This document shows, piece by piece, positions 46,296 to 54,880 of a DNA stretch of 64,000 bases. The position numbers and the translations under genes are program-made. The DNA is from Edaphobacter paludis (lineage in GTDB: Bacteria; Acidobacteriota; Terriglobia; Terriglobales; Acidobacteriaceae): the NCBI RefSeq assembly GCF_039993895.1, contig NZ_CP121194.1, positions 3,534,001 through 3,598,000 of the forward strand. Direction: 5' to 3'. Every line of letters begins with the position of its first letter. Within the stretch, counting starts at the first letter, position 1. The notes beneath the pieces were generated by a model. It made no database searches. It worked only from the letters and a program-made list of their open reading frames with translations, and had not been told where the DNA came from.

Positions 46296-46976
46296 ATGCT
46301 GATTACAATTCCCGATGTGTTGACCGCCGTGCAGGTGCAGCAGGCGCGAGCAAAGCTCAATGCCGCCGATTGGGTAGACGGTAAGGTGACGGCCGGATAT
46401 CAGGCGCAGAAGGTGAAGGAGAATCATCAACTGCCGGAGGGACATCCGGTAGCGGTGGAACTGGGCGAGATGGTGCTCGGCGGGTTGGCTCGGTCTCCGC
46501 TGTTTATGTCGGCGGCGCTTCCACTGCGGGTGTTTCCGCCGATGTTCAACCGCTATACGGGCGGTGGCCACTTTGGAACCCATGTGGATACGGCGATCCG
46601 GCAACTGGTTTCGACCGGGCAGAGGATACGGACGGATATTTCAGCCACGCTGTTTTTGACCAACCCGGAAGACTATGACGGCGGCGAGTTGATCGTCGAA
46701 GACGTCTACGGGATGCACTCGGTGAAGCTGGCTGCGGGGCATATGGTGCTATATCCTGCGACGAGCCTGCACCGGGTAGAGCCGGTGACGCGCGGAGCGC
46801 GGGTGTCGAGCTTCTTCTGGATTCAGAGCATGATTCGCAGCGATAGCGACCGGTCAATGCTGTTCGACCTGGACACAGCGATCCAGCGGCTGGCGAAGGA
46901 TGTTCCGGGCCATGCTTCAGGAGTGCAACTGACCGGGGTTTATCACAACCTGCTGCGGCGCTGGGCGGAGATGTAA
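46296..46976 (+). CDS. PKHD-type Fe(II)/2-oxoglutarate dioxygenase (PiuC/YbiX)
   Basis: 226 aa. Metal ligands His96 and Asp98 lie in [11 protein letters not shown], the third His159 in SLHRVEPV, and the 2-oxoglutarate Arg169 in [11 protein letters not shown]. This is the double-stranded beta-helix of the PiuC/YbiX family, commonly encoded beside TonB-dependent siderophore receptors and often iron-regulated. GGAGA precedes the ATG. Its role in iron uptake, possibly siderophore processing, is known only by association. Confidence 0.93.
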   Translation: MLITIPDVLTAVQVQQARAKLNAADWVDGKVTAGYQAQKVKENHQLPEGHPVAVELGEMVLGGLARSPLFMSAALPLRVFPPMFNRYTGGGHFGTHVDTAIRQLVSTGQRIRTDISATLFLTNPEDYDGGELIVEDVYGMHSVKLAAGHMVLYPATSLHRVEPVTRGARVSSFFWIQSMIRSDSDRSMLFDLDTAIQRLAKDVPGHASGVQLTGVYHNLLRRWAEM

Positions 46977-47036
46977 GTTTCGGGATTTGGAGTCGCTCGT
47001 CGGCAGACGCGTTTCCCGTGCAAGTAAAATGAAAGT

Positions 47037-47840
47037 ATGCCAACAAAGCTTGACGAGATTCTCGCTAATACAGCGCTTCAGGTGAACACACGCAAAGCCA
47101 CGGCGGATTACACGACGCTGGAGCAGAAGGCTGCCGCACACACGCCTCGCGGTTTTGTCGCCGCGTTGCGTACAGCAGCCGCGAGCGGACCTGCGATTAT
47201 CTCGGAGATCAAAAAGGCCTCTCCGTCGAAGGGTTTGATTCGGGCAGACTTCCATCCGGCAACCCTGGCGCGGATGTTCGAGGCAGCCGGCGCCGCAGCG
47301 CTCTCCGTGCTGACCGATGAGAGTTTCTTTCAGGGATCGCTCGAACATCTGGAAGCAGCGTCGGCAGCAGTGCGGATTCCCTGCCTGCGCAAAGACTTTA
47401 TGGTTGATCGCTTCCAGATGCTTGAAGCACGAGCATCGGGTGCGGACGCGATCCTGTTGATCGTAGCGGCGCATACGGACGAGACATTGAGCGATCTCCG
47501 CGACGAGGCACGTAGAATGGGCCTCGACATCTTGTGCGAGGTACATGACCGCGAAGAGCTGAACCGCGCCGAGCAATTGGGCTTCAATCTCATTGGAGTG
47601 AACAGCCGCGATCTGCGGACCTTTACGGTCCACCCTGAACTGGTGACCGAACTGGCTCAATGGAAGACCACCAATGCGATGATGGTGGCGGAGAGCGGTA
47701 TCGGCACGGCAGCCGACATTGCGAAGTACCGCGCTGCCGGTTATGAGGCTTTTCTAGTTGGTGAAGCATTGATGAGACAACCCGACCCTGCAGCAGCATT
47801 AGCAATGCTGCTCAATTCAGAGTACTCAGTGGGGATTTAG
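47037..47840 (+). CDS. trpC: Indole-3-glycerol phosphate synthase
   Basis: Closes the indole ring in tryptophan synthesis. The 267-aa beta/alpha barrel shows IISEIKKASPSKGLIR (catalytic Lys), AALSVLTDESFFQGSLEHL, PCLRKDFMVDRFQMLEA (second Lys), LDILCEVHDREEL, LIGVNSRDL and MMVAESGI. It is followed after two bases by trpF and forms an operon with it. trpA, trpB and trpD are not in the window. Confidence 0.96.
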   Translation: MPTKLDEILANTALQVNTRKATADYTTLEQKAAAHTPRGFVAALRTAAASGPAIISEIKKASPSKGLIRADFHPATLARMFEAAGAAALSVLTDESFFQGSLEHLEAASAAVRIPCLRKDFMVDRFQMLEARASGADAILLIVAAHTDETLSDLRDEARRMGLDILCEVHDREELNRAEQLGFNLIGVNSRDLRTFTVHPELVTELAQWKTTNAMMVAESGIGTAADIAKYRAAGYEAFLVGEALMRQPDPAAALAMLLNSEYSVGI

Positions 47841-47842
47841 CT

Positions 47843-48526
47843 ATGTGGATCAAGATCTGCGCCAACACGAACCTCGACGATGCACAGATGGCCACCGAAC
47901 TTGGAGCCGATGCTGTCGGGTTTGTCTTTGCACCCAGCAGGCGCCGTGTCACCGCAAAAGAGGTAGCGCAGATCACACCGCATCTGTCCGAGAGCGTGGA
48001 GCGGATCGGCGTCTTCGACTCGCGTTACGCGGAAGAGATTGCCGCAGCCGTGCGTGAGGCAGGATTGAGCGCGGTGCAGCTTCATGGCGGCGAAGAGCCT
48101 GTTCTGGCAAGGCGGCTGAACGAGATGTTTGAGGGCAAAATCGGCATTATCCAGACCGTTCATTGGGCCGTGGATGAGGGTGAGGAGAGCGCGAAGGCGG
48201 TACGGCAACGCCTCAAAGCGATAGAAGCTTCTCACGCTATCGAGCGGATACTGATTGATTCGAAGGTAGGTCAGGCCACGGGCGGGACCGGCGTTTCCTT
48301 TGACTGGGCGGCGGCGAGAGACGTTCTATCCAATGGCGACCGACGTTTAAAGATGATCGTGGCTGGCGGTCTGCATTCACAAAATGTGGCAGAGGCTATT
48401 CTCGAGCTGAATCCGTGGGGTGTGGATGTGGCGAGCGGCGTAGAAAAGGCGCCTGGCCGAAAGGACCGTGACAAACTCGCCGGGTTTATCAGGAACGCAC
48501 GGGCAGCGAAAAGCATCGCTCAATAG
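47843..48526 (+). CDS. trpF: Phosphoribosylanthranilate isomerase
   Basis: 227-aa barrel enzyme converting phosphoribosylanthranilate to CdRP, the substrate of the upstream trpC product. It starts WIKICANTNLDDAQMATELG with the catalytic Cys (KICAN, family KICG). Further motifs are ADAVGFVFAPSRRRV, AVQLHGGEEP, LIDSKVGQATGGTGVSFDW (catalytic Asp, phosphate-binding GGTG) and MIVAGGLHSQNV. A 12-bp hairpin terminator follows. Confidence 0.96.
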   Translation: MWIKICANTNLDDAQMATELGADAVGFVFAPSRRRVTAKEVAQITPHLSESVERIGVFDSRYAEEIAAAVREAGLSAVQLHGGEEPVLARRLNEMFEGKIGIIQTVHWAVDEGEESAKAVRQRLKAIEASHAIERILIDSKVGQATGGTGVSFDWAAARDVLSNGDRRLKMIVAGGLHSQNVAEAILELNPWGVDVASGVEKAPGRKDRDKLAGFIRNARAAKSIAQ

Positions 48527-48546
48527 CACCGTTTGCTGGCGAATAT

Positions 48547-48582
48547 AAAAAAGAGAGACCACCAAAGCGATCTCTCTTTTTT
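48547..48582. terminator. Bidirectional intrinsic terminator
   Basis: AAAAAAGAGAGA (48547-48558) and TCTCTCTTTTTT (48571-48582) form a 12-bp stem with a 12-base loop. An A-run on one side and a T-run on the other serve both trpF (plus) and the TonB receptor gene (minus). Confidence 0.88.
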
Positions 48583-48602
48583 GCTGCAGTGTGCTACCCG
48601 GT

Positions 48603-51600
48603 CTAGAAAATAATCTTGCCGGAGAGTTGCATGGTCCGGGCGTTATTGAGGAACTCCTTCTCCGGGCGATTGAAGAAGGCGTTAGTCACGGTCTGGAAGT
48701 TGAAGCTGGAGGTATAGCTGGGGTTGTTTACGTTATCGACGGTACCGGGTTGGTACTGCGGATGATTGAGGACGTTGAAGCCCTGAATTCCCACTTCCAG
48801 TGAATAGTGTTCGCGCACCGTGAGGCGTTTGTACAGGGCGACATCGAGGTTGTCGATGGGGCGAATCGGCAGCGTATTACGTTCGGCAGTCGGCGATGTG
48901 CCAAGGCCCGCCTGGATGTAATAAGCATTCGGATTAATGGCAGTGTAGCCAATCGTGTCGCCGGCTGCGTTCGTTACTGCAGTGACGCCACTACCGGTCC
49001 CTTTCACCCCGTTTGGATTGACGATGGCGCGATCGATTGCGGCCCCCGTATCACCGTTCAGGTTCGAGTTGACTCCAGAGAGTACGGTTGCATACTCAGG
49101 CGACTCGTAGGTGTAGATGGGCGCGATGACCCAGTTGCCGACGAGATTCTTGAGGAGGAAGCTGTTGGAGTGCTTGTATATCGGCACATCGTAGAGAACC
49201 TCAAGCGAGAGACGATGGGTACGATCGAGTGCCGAACGGCTGTAGTCGCAGGAGATGCATTGCGAGTTCTGCTGGCGACGCGGGGTGAGCACCGTTGAGA
49301 AGACCTCGGCCGTGGCATCATCCATCGTCTTCGACCAGGTGTAGGAAAGATTCATCTGCAGACCCTTCTCGAAGCGGCGGGTAATATTGGCGACCAGAGC
49401 GTTGTAATTGGACTGCGAGTAGGGCTGGTACGAGGTGATCTTGCTGGTGAATCCGCCCAGCCCGTCGGAGGGGAAATGCCAGGCCGGTACGATGTTCGAT
49501 AGCTTCTGAATCGCAGCGAGAGTGGTGGCGGCGCTGCCAGCGGACTCGAGGACCGTCGAACCCGCAATCGTGAAAAGCTGGTTGTCAGGCGTTACTCTCG
49601 GCTGTATGTTGATCTGGTCCTGTGTCGGCAAGTGGATGCCGCGTGTCCCGATATAACCGATCTCAGCTGTATAAGAGGTCCCTAGGGTGCGCTGAATGGT
49701 AAGAGTGTAGGTCTCCGCATAAGGCAGAATCTGGTCGGGAAGAAAGGCGGACGTCTGTTGACGCTGCGTGGCGATATCGGGACTGCACGGCACGCCGGTT
49801 CCTGGTCCGGTTCCCGCCAGACAAAACTCTGTGGTGCCGCTGCCCTTCCCCGGAGGCAGACCTCCGTTCTTCAGGAAGTCAGGGCCCGCCGGAAAAGCCG
49901 CGGTGCCAACATCCTCAGTAACGGCGTACTGCGGGGGGAACGTGAGGGTACCAAGGTTGTCGAACAGCACGTCGTAGGCGATGCCGAAGCCAGCCCGTAC
50001 AGAGGTCTTTTCATCGGGAGCCCAATTGATGCCGAAGCGGGGCGCGAGGGCGGTATAGGTCGGTTGCGGTGCGTGAAAACTTACAAGACCCGGAACCGAC
50101 GCTAAGATGTTGAGTGCCTGTGCCCGCTCGCCGGTGGGAACGGAGGTGAATTCATAACGAAGGCCAGCGTTGATGGTAACCGTCGGGGTGACGCGCCAGG
50201 TGTCATTCCCGTAGCCGTATAGTGCGGTCTGATCACCGTAGTAGGTATGGCTTCCGCTCGATCGCTCGCCGAAAGAATCGGGGGAGAGATCGTGAAGGAA
50301 TACATCGAGCGTGTTGTATTCGTAATCGCCGCGAGCACGCTGCGTGAAGCCCTGCGGCGAGATGTACTTGCGGCCATCGAAACCGATCTTGAAGGTGTGC
50401 TTGCCCTTGACGTAGGAGACGTTATCGGTCACCTGATAGAGGTTCTGGATAGTGAACTGGGGTGCATTGCCGTCTGTCCCGAGCGTGAGCTGGCCCATAT
50501 CTCCGTACTGGAGATAGGGGAACATGTCCAGACCGGGATAGCTGAAGTTTCCCGCCGTGAGAGTATTCGCATAGCGATTGAATCCGACGCGGAATTCGTT
50601 GGCCAGGTTTGGCGTAAAAAGGTGGTACTCGGAGAGAGCAAAGAGGTGCCACTTGAAGGGTTCCTGGGTGAAAAAGGCTGGCAGGAGAGTCTCGCCCGAC
50701 GTAGCTCCGCTGTCCGTTTGCGATTCCCAATCGTGGATATAGCGAAGCCGCAGGGAGTCGGTGCTGGAAATGGTGTAGTCGACACTGGTCGTCAGTGAGT
50801 CAAAGAGAAGAGGAGCGCCGGCGTTGATCAGATAGTTGCCGAGTGGGACCTGTGTCGATGCCGCGCCGCCGTCCGTCACGGTGATGTACTGCGGTCCCGA
50901 CGTCTCGGTACCGCATGCATTGTCGTTGACAGAAGTCACCTGTGCGCCGCCAGCGAAGTTGGCTATGGGCGTGTACTTGGTGAATTGCTGGAGGTTGTTC
51001 AGGCTGAAACCGTAGCTGGGCGCCAAGTTGTTGAGCGTTGCGATACCAGCGGCGGTCGGGACGCAGATGTAGGCGCTCACGTTCTGACCAAGAGTGTTTC
51101 GCTCGAAGTTCGCAAAGAAGAATAACTTGTCCTTTCGTACTGGCCCACCGATCTGCCCGCCATATCGATTATTGTCATACTTCGGATTCGGGACTTTACC
51201 GCCTGCGATTCCGCTGGCTGCATTCAGGTTGCGGTTCTGGAAATACTCGTAGACCCTGCCGTGGACCTTGTTGGTTCCGGAGACGACAGTGGTGTTGAAC
51301 TGGCCACCTGAAGAGTGGCCGAAGTCTGGCGAGAACTGGTTGGTAATGATGGTCGTGTTGCCGACAGCGTCGTTGCCGATATAGACAAGCGGACCGGTAA
51401 CTGCCTTGTTATTGTTGTCAATGCCTTCAATCTCGAAGTTATTGTTGCGAGGGCGATTCCCGCCGATAGAGGGACCGACGCCGAGTCCGAGACCTCCAGT
51501 TGAGGCAACGCCGGGGCTAAGCAGCGACAGGTTCAGGACACCGCTCTGCACACCAGTCCCTGTGGCACCTCCGATAGAGGCAGTGGGAAGCAACGACGTC

Positions 51601-52127
51601 TCAGTGTTGGAGAATGTAGTGGTGAGGTTAGTACTGGTGGTATCAAGAACCGCTCCTGCTTCCGCAGAAACCTCCACTACGGTGGTGCCAGCGCCAACCG
51701 CGAGAGTGATATCACTCGTGGAAGTCTTGTTAAGTTCGACGCCGACTCCGCGAAGGGTGTAGGGCTTGAAGCCGGTCGCGGTGACGGCAATGTCGTACTT
51801 GCCCGGAAGGAGATTGGAGACGTGGTAATCACCGCTGGCCCCAGTCTCAACAGTCTGTGCGACGCCGGTCTCCTCATTGGTGATGACAACATTGGCCTTC
51901 ACGATGACAAAGCCGCTGGGATCCTTCACGGCACCCGTAAGGTCACCACTCGTGGCCTGCCCGAAGCTTAACGTTGGGGCTCCCAGCATTAGTACGATGC
52001 CGAGATAGATTGCGAAGCGGTTGCGAAAATCAGCAACGAATGCGTTGCACTGGGTTCTCAGAGTTCTGGAATCTAAGATTGGCGTGTCGGATACCGCCGG
52101 GCGAGTAGTTATCGTTAGGAAATTCAT
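48603..52127 (-). CDS. TonB-dependent receptor, Oar-like, with carboxypeptidase regulatory domain
   Basis: A 1174-aa outer-membrane receptor. The ATG at 52127 has a textbook AGGAGG about eight bases upstream; a frame 44 codons longer was rejected. The N-terminus is unusually long: about 37 polar residues precede the hydrophobic signal core (IYLGIVLMLGAPTLSFGQ). A CarboxypepD_reg domain follows (LTGAVKDPSGFVIVKANVVI, LLPGKYDIAVTATGFKPYTL), then a plug (NNFEIEGIDNNNKAVTGPLV, TNKVHGRVYEYFQNRNLNAA) and a large barrel ending LSGKIIF. It is likely to import complex organic polymers or oligosaccharides. No regulator is adjacent; tRNA-Val lies about 480 bases upstream on the same strand. Confidence 0.93.
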   Translation of the reverse strand: MNFLTITTRPAVSDTPILDSRTLRTQCNAFVADFRNRFAIYLGIVLMLGAPTLSFGQATSGDLTGAVKDPSGFVIVKANVVITNEETGVAQTVETGASGDYHVSNLLPGKYDIAVTATGFKPYTLRGVGVELNKTSTSDITLAVGAGTTVVEVSAEAGAVLDTTSTNLTTTFSNTETSLLPTASIGGATGTGVQSGVLNLSLLSPGVASTGGLGLGVGPSIGGNRPRNNNFEIEGIDNNNKAVTGPLVYIGNDAVGNTTIITNQFSPDFGHSSGGQFNTTVVSGTNKVHGRVYEYFQNRNLNAASGIAGGKVPNPKYDNNRYGGQIGGPVRKDKLFFFANFERNTLGQNVSAYICVPTAAGIATLNNLAPSYGFSLNNLQQFTKYTPIANFAGGAQVTSVNDNACGTETSGPQYITVTDGGAASTQVPLGNYLINAGAPLLFDSLTTSVDYTISSTDSLRLRYIHDWESQTDSGATSGETLLPAFFTQEPFKWHLFALSEYHLFTPNLANEFRVGFNRYANTLTAGNFSYPGLDMFPYLQYGDMGQLTLGTDGNAPQFTIQNLYQVTDNVSYVKGKHTFKIGFDGRKYISPQGFTQRARGDYEYNTLDVFLHDLSPDSFGERSSGSHTYYGDQTALYGYGNDTWRVTPTVTINAGLRYEFTSVPTGERAQALNILASVPGLVSFHAPQPTYTALAPRFGINWAPDEKTSVRAGFGIAYDVLFDNLGTLTFPPQYAVTEDVGTAAFPAGPDFLKNGGLPPGKGSGTTEFCLAGTGPGTGVPCSPDIATQRQQTSAFLPDQILPYAETYTLTIQRTLGTSYTAEIGYIGTRGIHLPTQDQINIQPRVTPDNQLFTIAGSTVLESAGSAATTLAAIQKLSNIVPAWHFPSDGLGGFTSKITSYQPYSQSNYNALVANITRRFEKGLQMNLSYTWSKTMDDATAEVFSTVLTPRRQQNSQCISCDYSRSALDRTHRLSLEVLYDVPIYKHSNSFLLKNLVGNWVIAPIYTYESPEYATVLSGVNSNLNGDTGAAIDRAIVNPNGVKGTGSGVTAVTNAAGDTIGYTAINPNAYYIQAGLGTSPTAERNTLPIRPIDNLDVALYKRLTVREHYSLEVGIQGFNVLNHPQYQPGTVDNVNNPSYTSSFNFQTVTNAFFNRPEKEFLNNARTMQLSGKIIF

Positions 52128-52609
52128 ACCAAAGCCTCCTGGGAATACTGCCGGGGGCAGGATTTGATCTTGGAATCTCTGTTCCCGACCTAAAGCGAGC
52201 CGATCACATCGCTGAGCAACGCGCTGAAAAAGCTGCAACCTCCGGGGTGCGCTTGGCACCTCGTCAGAAACTGATCTCTTTACGCGAAGGGAAGGAGCCT
52301 TAGATGGACAGAACCAGCGTTACGTGACCCGCGCTTCGTCCTCGCGTACGTGCCAGCACCATGCTAGGCCATGATGCTGGATCTCCAGATTTAGTTGCCA
52401 ACTTGAAGAAAGATTAACTTTCAGGGGACCTAAATCGTTCCGCCGAGTCTGGCACGATGGAGTGACGCTTTCGCTTCCGGGCCGTTGGCAACTGAAGGAC
52501 GGCTTCTCGAAACGTTGCGCTGCAACGAGAAGGTCCAATAGCGGAACGAAAAGTGGAATGGAAAAATATCTTATGAGATGATCAGATATTCGTATCTGAT
52601 TGAAGAATA
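52128..52609. other. Spacer between TonB receptor and tRNA-Val
   Basis: About 480 bases. It carries the AGGAGG site just before the receptor ATG and must contain its promoter. CGTTGC (52513-52518) and GCAACG (52522-52527) form a short inverted repeat that could be an operator. A 99-codon minus frame here has no protein-like character. No RNA gene was seen. Confidence 0.45.
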
Positions 52610-52686
52610 TGGTAGGCACGAGCGGATTCGAACCGCTGACCTCTACCGTGTCAAGGTAGCGCTCTAACCAACTGAGCTACGCGCCT
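52610..52686 (-). tRNA. tRNA-Val (GAC anticodon)
   Basis: On the minus strand a 77-nt cloverleaf: acceptor AGGCGCG pairs with CGTGCCT (one G-T pair), D arm GCTCAGTTGGTTAGAGC, anticodon stem CTACC/GGTAG with loop TTGACAC (anticodon GAC at 52652-52650), T arm with GGTTCGAATCC, and an encoded CCA at the 3' end (52610). Confidence 0.93.
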
Positions 52687-52696
52687 GTAGTACTTT

Positions 52697-52725
52697 CAAC
52701 CAGTTACGTCTTAAAAAACTGGTTG
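52697..52725. repeat. 9-bp inverted repeat just upstream of tRNA-Val
   Basis: CAACCAGTT (52697-52705) and AACTGGTTG (52717-52725) flank an 11-base AT-rich loop, beginning 11 bases before the 5' end of the tRNA gene. It could be an operator, a processing signal, or a terminator for plus-strand transcripts. Confidence 0.5.
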
Positions 52726-53023
52726 GACCAAAATTGTATTCTTCGCCTGCCCTCTTCCATTGGATGAAACCAATTTCAGGATTTATGCCCAAGCGTACGC
52801 CTCAAGCAAAACGAAAAAGGAAATTATTAAGTAATCTCCGTTACCCAATTGTAGCAAAGATTGGATTCGTCAAAATCCCCCAAGCCCGTGCCAGCCTTGC
52901 AGGCTTTTCGCGTCCTTCGTCTGACGTGGCGGGGGAAGCGCGCTATAGCTAATTCGTGACCGTTGGCCGTTCTTTCTTCTGCCATCACGCCAAGCCTGGA
53001 AATCCACCTATACTGCAAAGGTC

Positions 53024-53854
53024 ATGCCAGAGCTCCCCGAAGTAGAGACCATAGCCAACGGAGTCCACGACCGCACCCACGGCCAGACCATCCGCTCCGT
53101 CTGGACCAGCAACAAGCCGCAGACCTTCAAGTCCTCGCCCGACCAGATCGCCGACACCCTCACCAACAGCCGCATCGACCGCGTACACCGCGTAGGCAAA
53201 ACCATCGTCGTCGACCTGAGCAAGGACCTCAGCACAGACGTCACCCGCAACCGCAAGGCCGCCCAGTTCCTCGTCCATCTCGGCATGACCGGCCGCCTGC
53301 TTGTCTCGACTCCCGAGACCCCCGTCCCCCCGCACACACACGCGATTATCTCCCTCAGTAGCGGGCGCGAACTGCGTTTCGTCGACCCCCGCCGCTTCGG
53401 CCGCCTCTCCATCGCCGACACCACCTACGAAGGCCCGGGCCTCGAACCCCTCACCATCCCGCCCGAAGACTTCATCGCCCTCTTTCACCACCGCAAAACC
53501 CCCATCAAGGCCGCACTGCTCAACCAGTCACTCCTCCACGGAGTAGGCAACATCTACGCCGATGAAAGCCTCTTCCGCGCCGGCGTCCGTCCGCGCCGCC
53601 AGGCCGGACGCCTCACCCGCGCCGAACTCACCCGCCTCCGCACGGCGTTAATCGAAGTCCTTAAACACGCAATCAAACTAGGCGGCTCCTCCGTCTCCGA
53701 TTACGTAGACGCCGACGGCATAGCTGGTTTTTTCCAATTGGAACATCGCGTCTACATGCGCACCGGCCAACCCTGCACCGTCTGCGGGACGCCGATACAG
53801 CGCATCACCATAGCGGGACGCAGCACCCACTTCTGCCCTGTATGTCAGCGCTGA
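53024..53854 (+). CDS. mutM: Formamidopyrimidine-DNA glycosylase
   Basis: Base-excision repair enzyme removing 8-oxoguanine and FaPy lesions, with AP lyase activity. It starts MPELPEVETI with catalytic Pro2 and Glu3. The conserved Lys is in RVGKTIVVDL, HLGMTGRLLV follows, and the helix-two-turn-helix has NQSLLHGVGNIYADESLFRA. The C-terminal zinc finger has CTVC and CPVC cysteine pairs. The length of 276 aa is normal. AAAGG lies just before the ATG. The coding strand is very C-rich. Confidence 0.97.
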   Translation: MPELPEVETIANGVHDRTHGQTIRSVWTSNKPQTFKSSPDQIADTLTNSRIDRVHRVGKTIVVDLSKDLSTDVTRNRKAAQFLVHLGMTGRLLVSTPETPVPPHTHAIISLSSGRELRFVDPRRFGRLSIADTTYEGPGLEPLTIPPEDFIALFHHRKTPIKAALLNQSLLHGVGNIYADESLFRAGVRPRRQAGRLTRAELTRLRTALIEVLKHAIKLGGSSVSDYVDADGIAGFFQLEHRVYMRTGQPCTVCGTPIQRITIAGRSTHFCPVCQR

Positions 53855-53942
53855 AGATCTGCAGTTGCGACTGCTAACAGTTTGATCAATGGCGTTGTGG
53901 TATTCGTGTCGCAGCAGCCGTCAGGCCCAGGCTCCTTTACGC

Positions 53943-54839
53943 CTACCGCCCTACAGCCTGCTCCGCCGAGATAGCCGCACCAATCACCCGCACCACCGGG
54001 TTGTCCTCCACGATTTCCAGCACGTAACCCTGTAGCGGACTCATCTTCACCATCTGATGCATGTAATCCCGCAGCATCGGCATATCCAGAAATCGTACAT
54101 TGAATCCCGTTAGAAAGACTCGGCCCGGCCCGGACATGTGGATCGACGTCGACGTGGCCGCAGCCAGCGCCTTATGCCACATCCGTTTGAACTCCAGGCA
54201 TCTTGCATCGCCTGCCTTGGCCGCTTCAAACACCTCTTCCGGCTCCATATCCAGAAACCGCAGCCGCATCGCCCGGTGTCCCATGATGCCTTCCAGATGG
54301 CCCCGGCCGCCGCAGCCGCAGAAGCTCTCCTTCTCGTCCAGAGTCACCACCGTATGCCCGCCCTCCCACACACCCGGCATAAACGGATAGCGCCCATACC
54401 CAATCCCTACTCCCAGCGTCCACACTCGGATCGTGCTGTCCAGCTTGCCATGCGCCGCCGCCAACCCTGCAGCCATGCCATCCCCGTCGTTCACCGCGGT
54501 CACTGGAATATCCAGATCATGGCTCCGCAGCTCTGCCTCCAACATCGCCTCGATCCGCGCACCCTTCAACTGCGGCAGGTTCGGCGACTCCTCCACCACG
54601 CCATTCTTGATAAATCCTGGAAGTGAAACCCCTACCGCCGAAACGCCCTTCGTCCCATCCACCGCAAGCATCACCAGCTGACAGATCGTCTTTACCAAAC
54701 TCTCCGTTGGCATCTCCACCAAGGCATACTTGTCGTCTGGGTGCTCAGGAAACAGCCGCAACTCTTCGACCAGCTTATGGTCCACCACGAGCCCGGCCGA
54801 CATCCGCTCCGAAACCGCTACACCAACAATCTTTGCCAT
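53943..54839 (-). CDS. ROK-family sugar kinase or regulator-like protein
   Basis: 298 aa. ROK features: VGVSLPGFIKNG (near residue 75), AVNDGDGMAAGLAAAHG with the catalytic-position Asp, TLGVGIGYG and WEGGHTVV. A zinc-type loop reads FCGCGGRGHLE, where the family usually has CxCGxxGCxE, so one Cys is replaced by His. There is no N-terminal helix-turn-helix, which favours a kinase over a NagC/XylR-type repressor. The ATG at 54839 is chosen since it starts the conserved MAKIVGVAVSER strand; nine more codons upstream are possible. It lies 41 bases after the transhydrogenase gene on the same strand. Confidence 0.85.
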   Translation of the reverse strand: MAKIVGVAVSERMSAGLVVDHKLVEELRLFPEHPDDKYALVEMPTESLVKTICQLVMLAVDGTKGVSAVGVSLPGFIKNGVVEESPNLPQLKGARIEAMLEAELRSHDLDIPVTAVNDGDGMAAGLAAAHGKLDSTIRVWTLGVGIGYGRYPFMPGVWEGGHTVVTLDEKESFCGCGGRGHLEGIMGHRAMRLRFLDMEPEEVFEAAKAGDARCLEFKRMWHKALAAATSTSIHMSGPGRVFLTGFNVRFLDMPMLRDYMHQMVKMSPLQGYVLEIVEDNPVVRVIGAAISAEQAVGR

Positions 54840-54880
54840 GCTTCTTTCCGCCTCGTCTGGACCCATCTGGGGGCGCGCGC

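Noticed and set aside
52128..52259. A 44-codon longer N-terminus for the second Oar-like receptor
   Set aside because: AGGAGG eight bases before the ATG at 52127 marks the real start.
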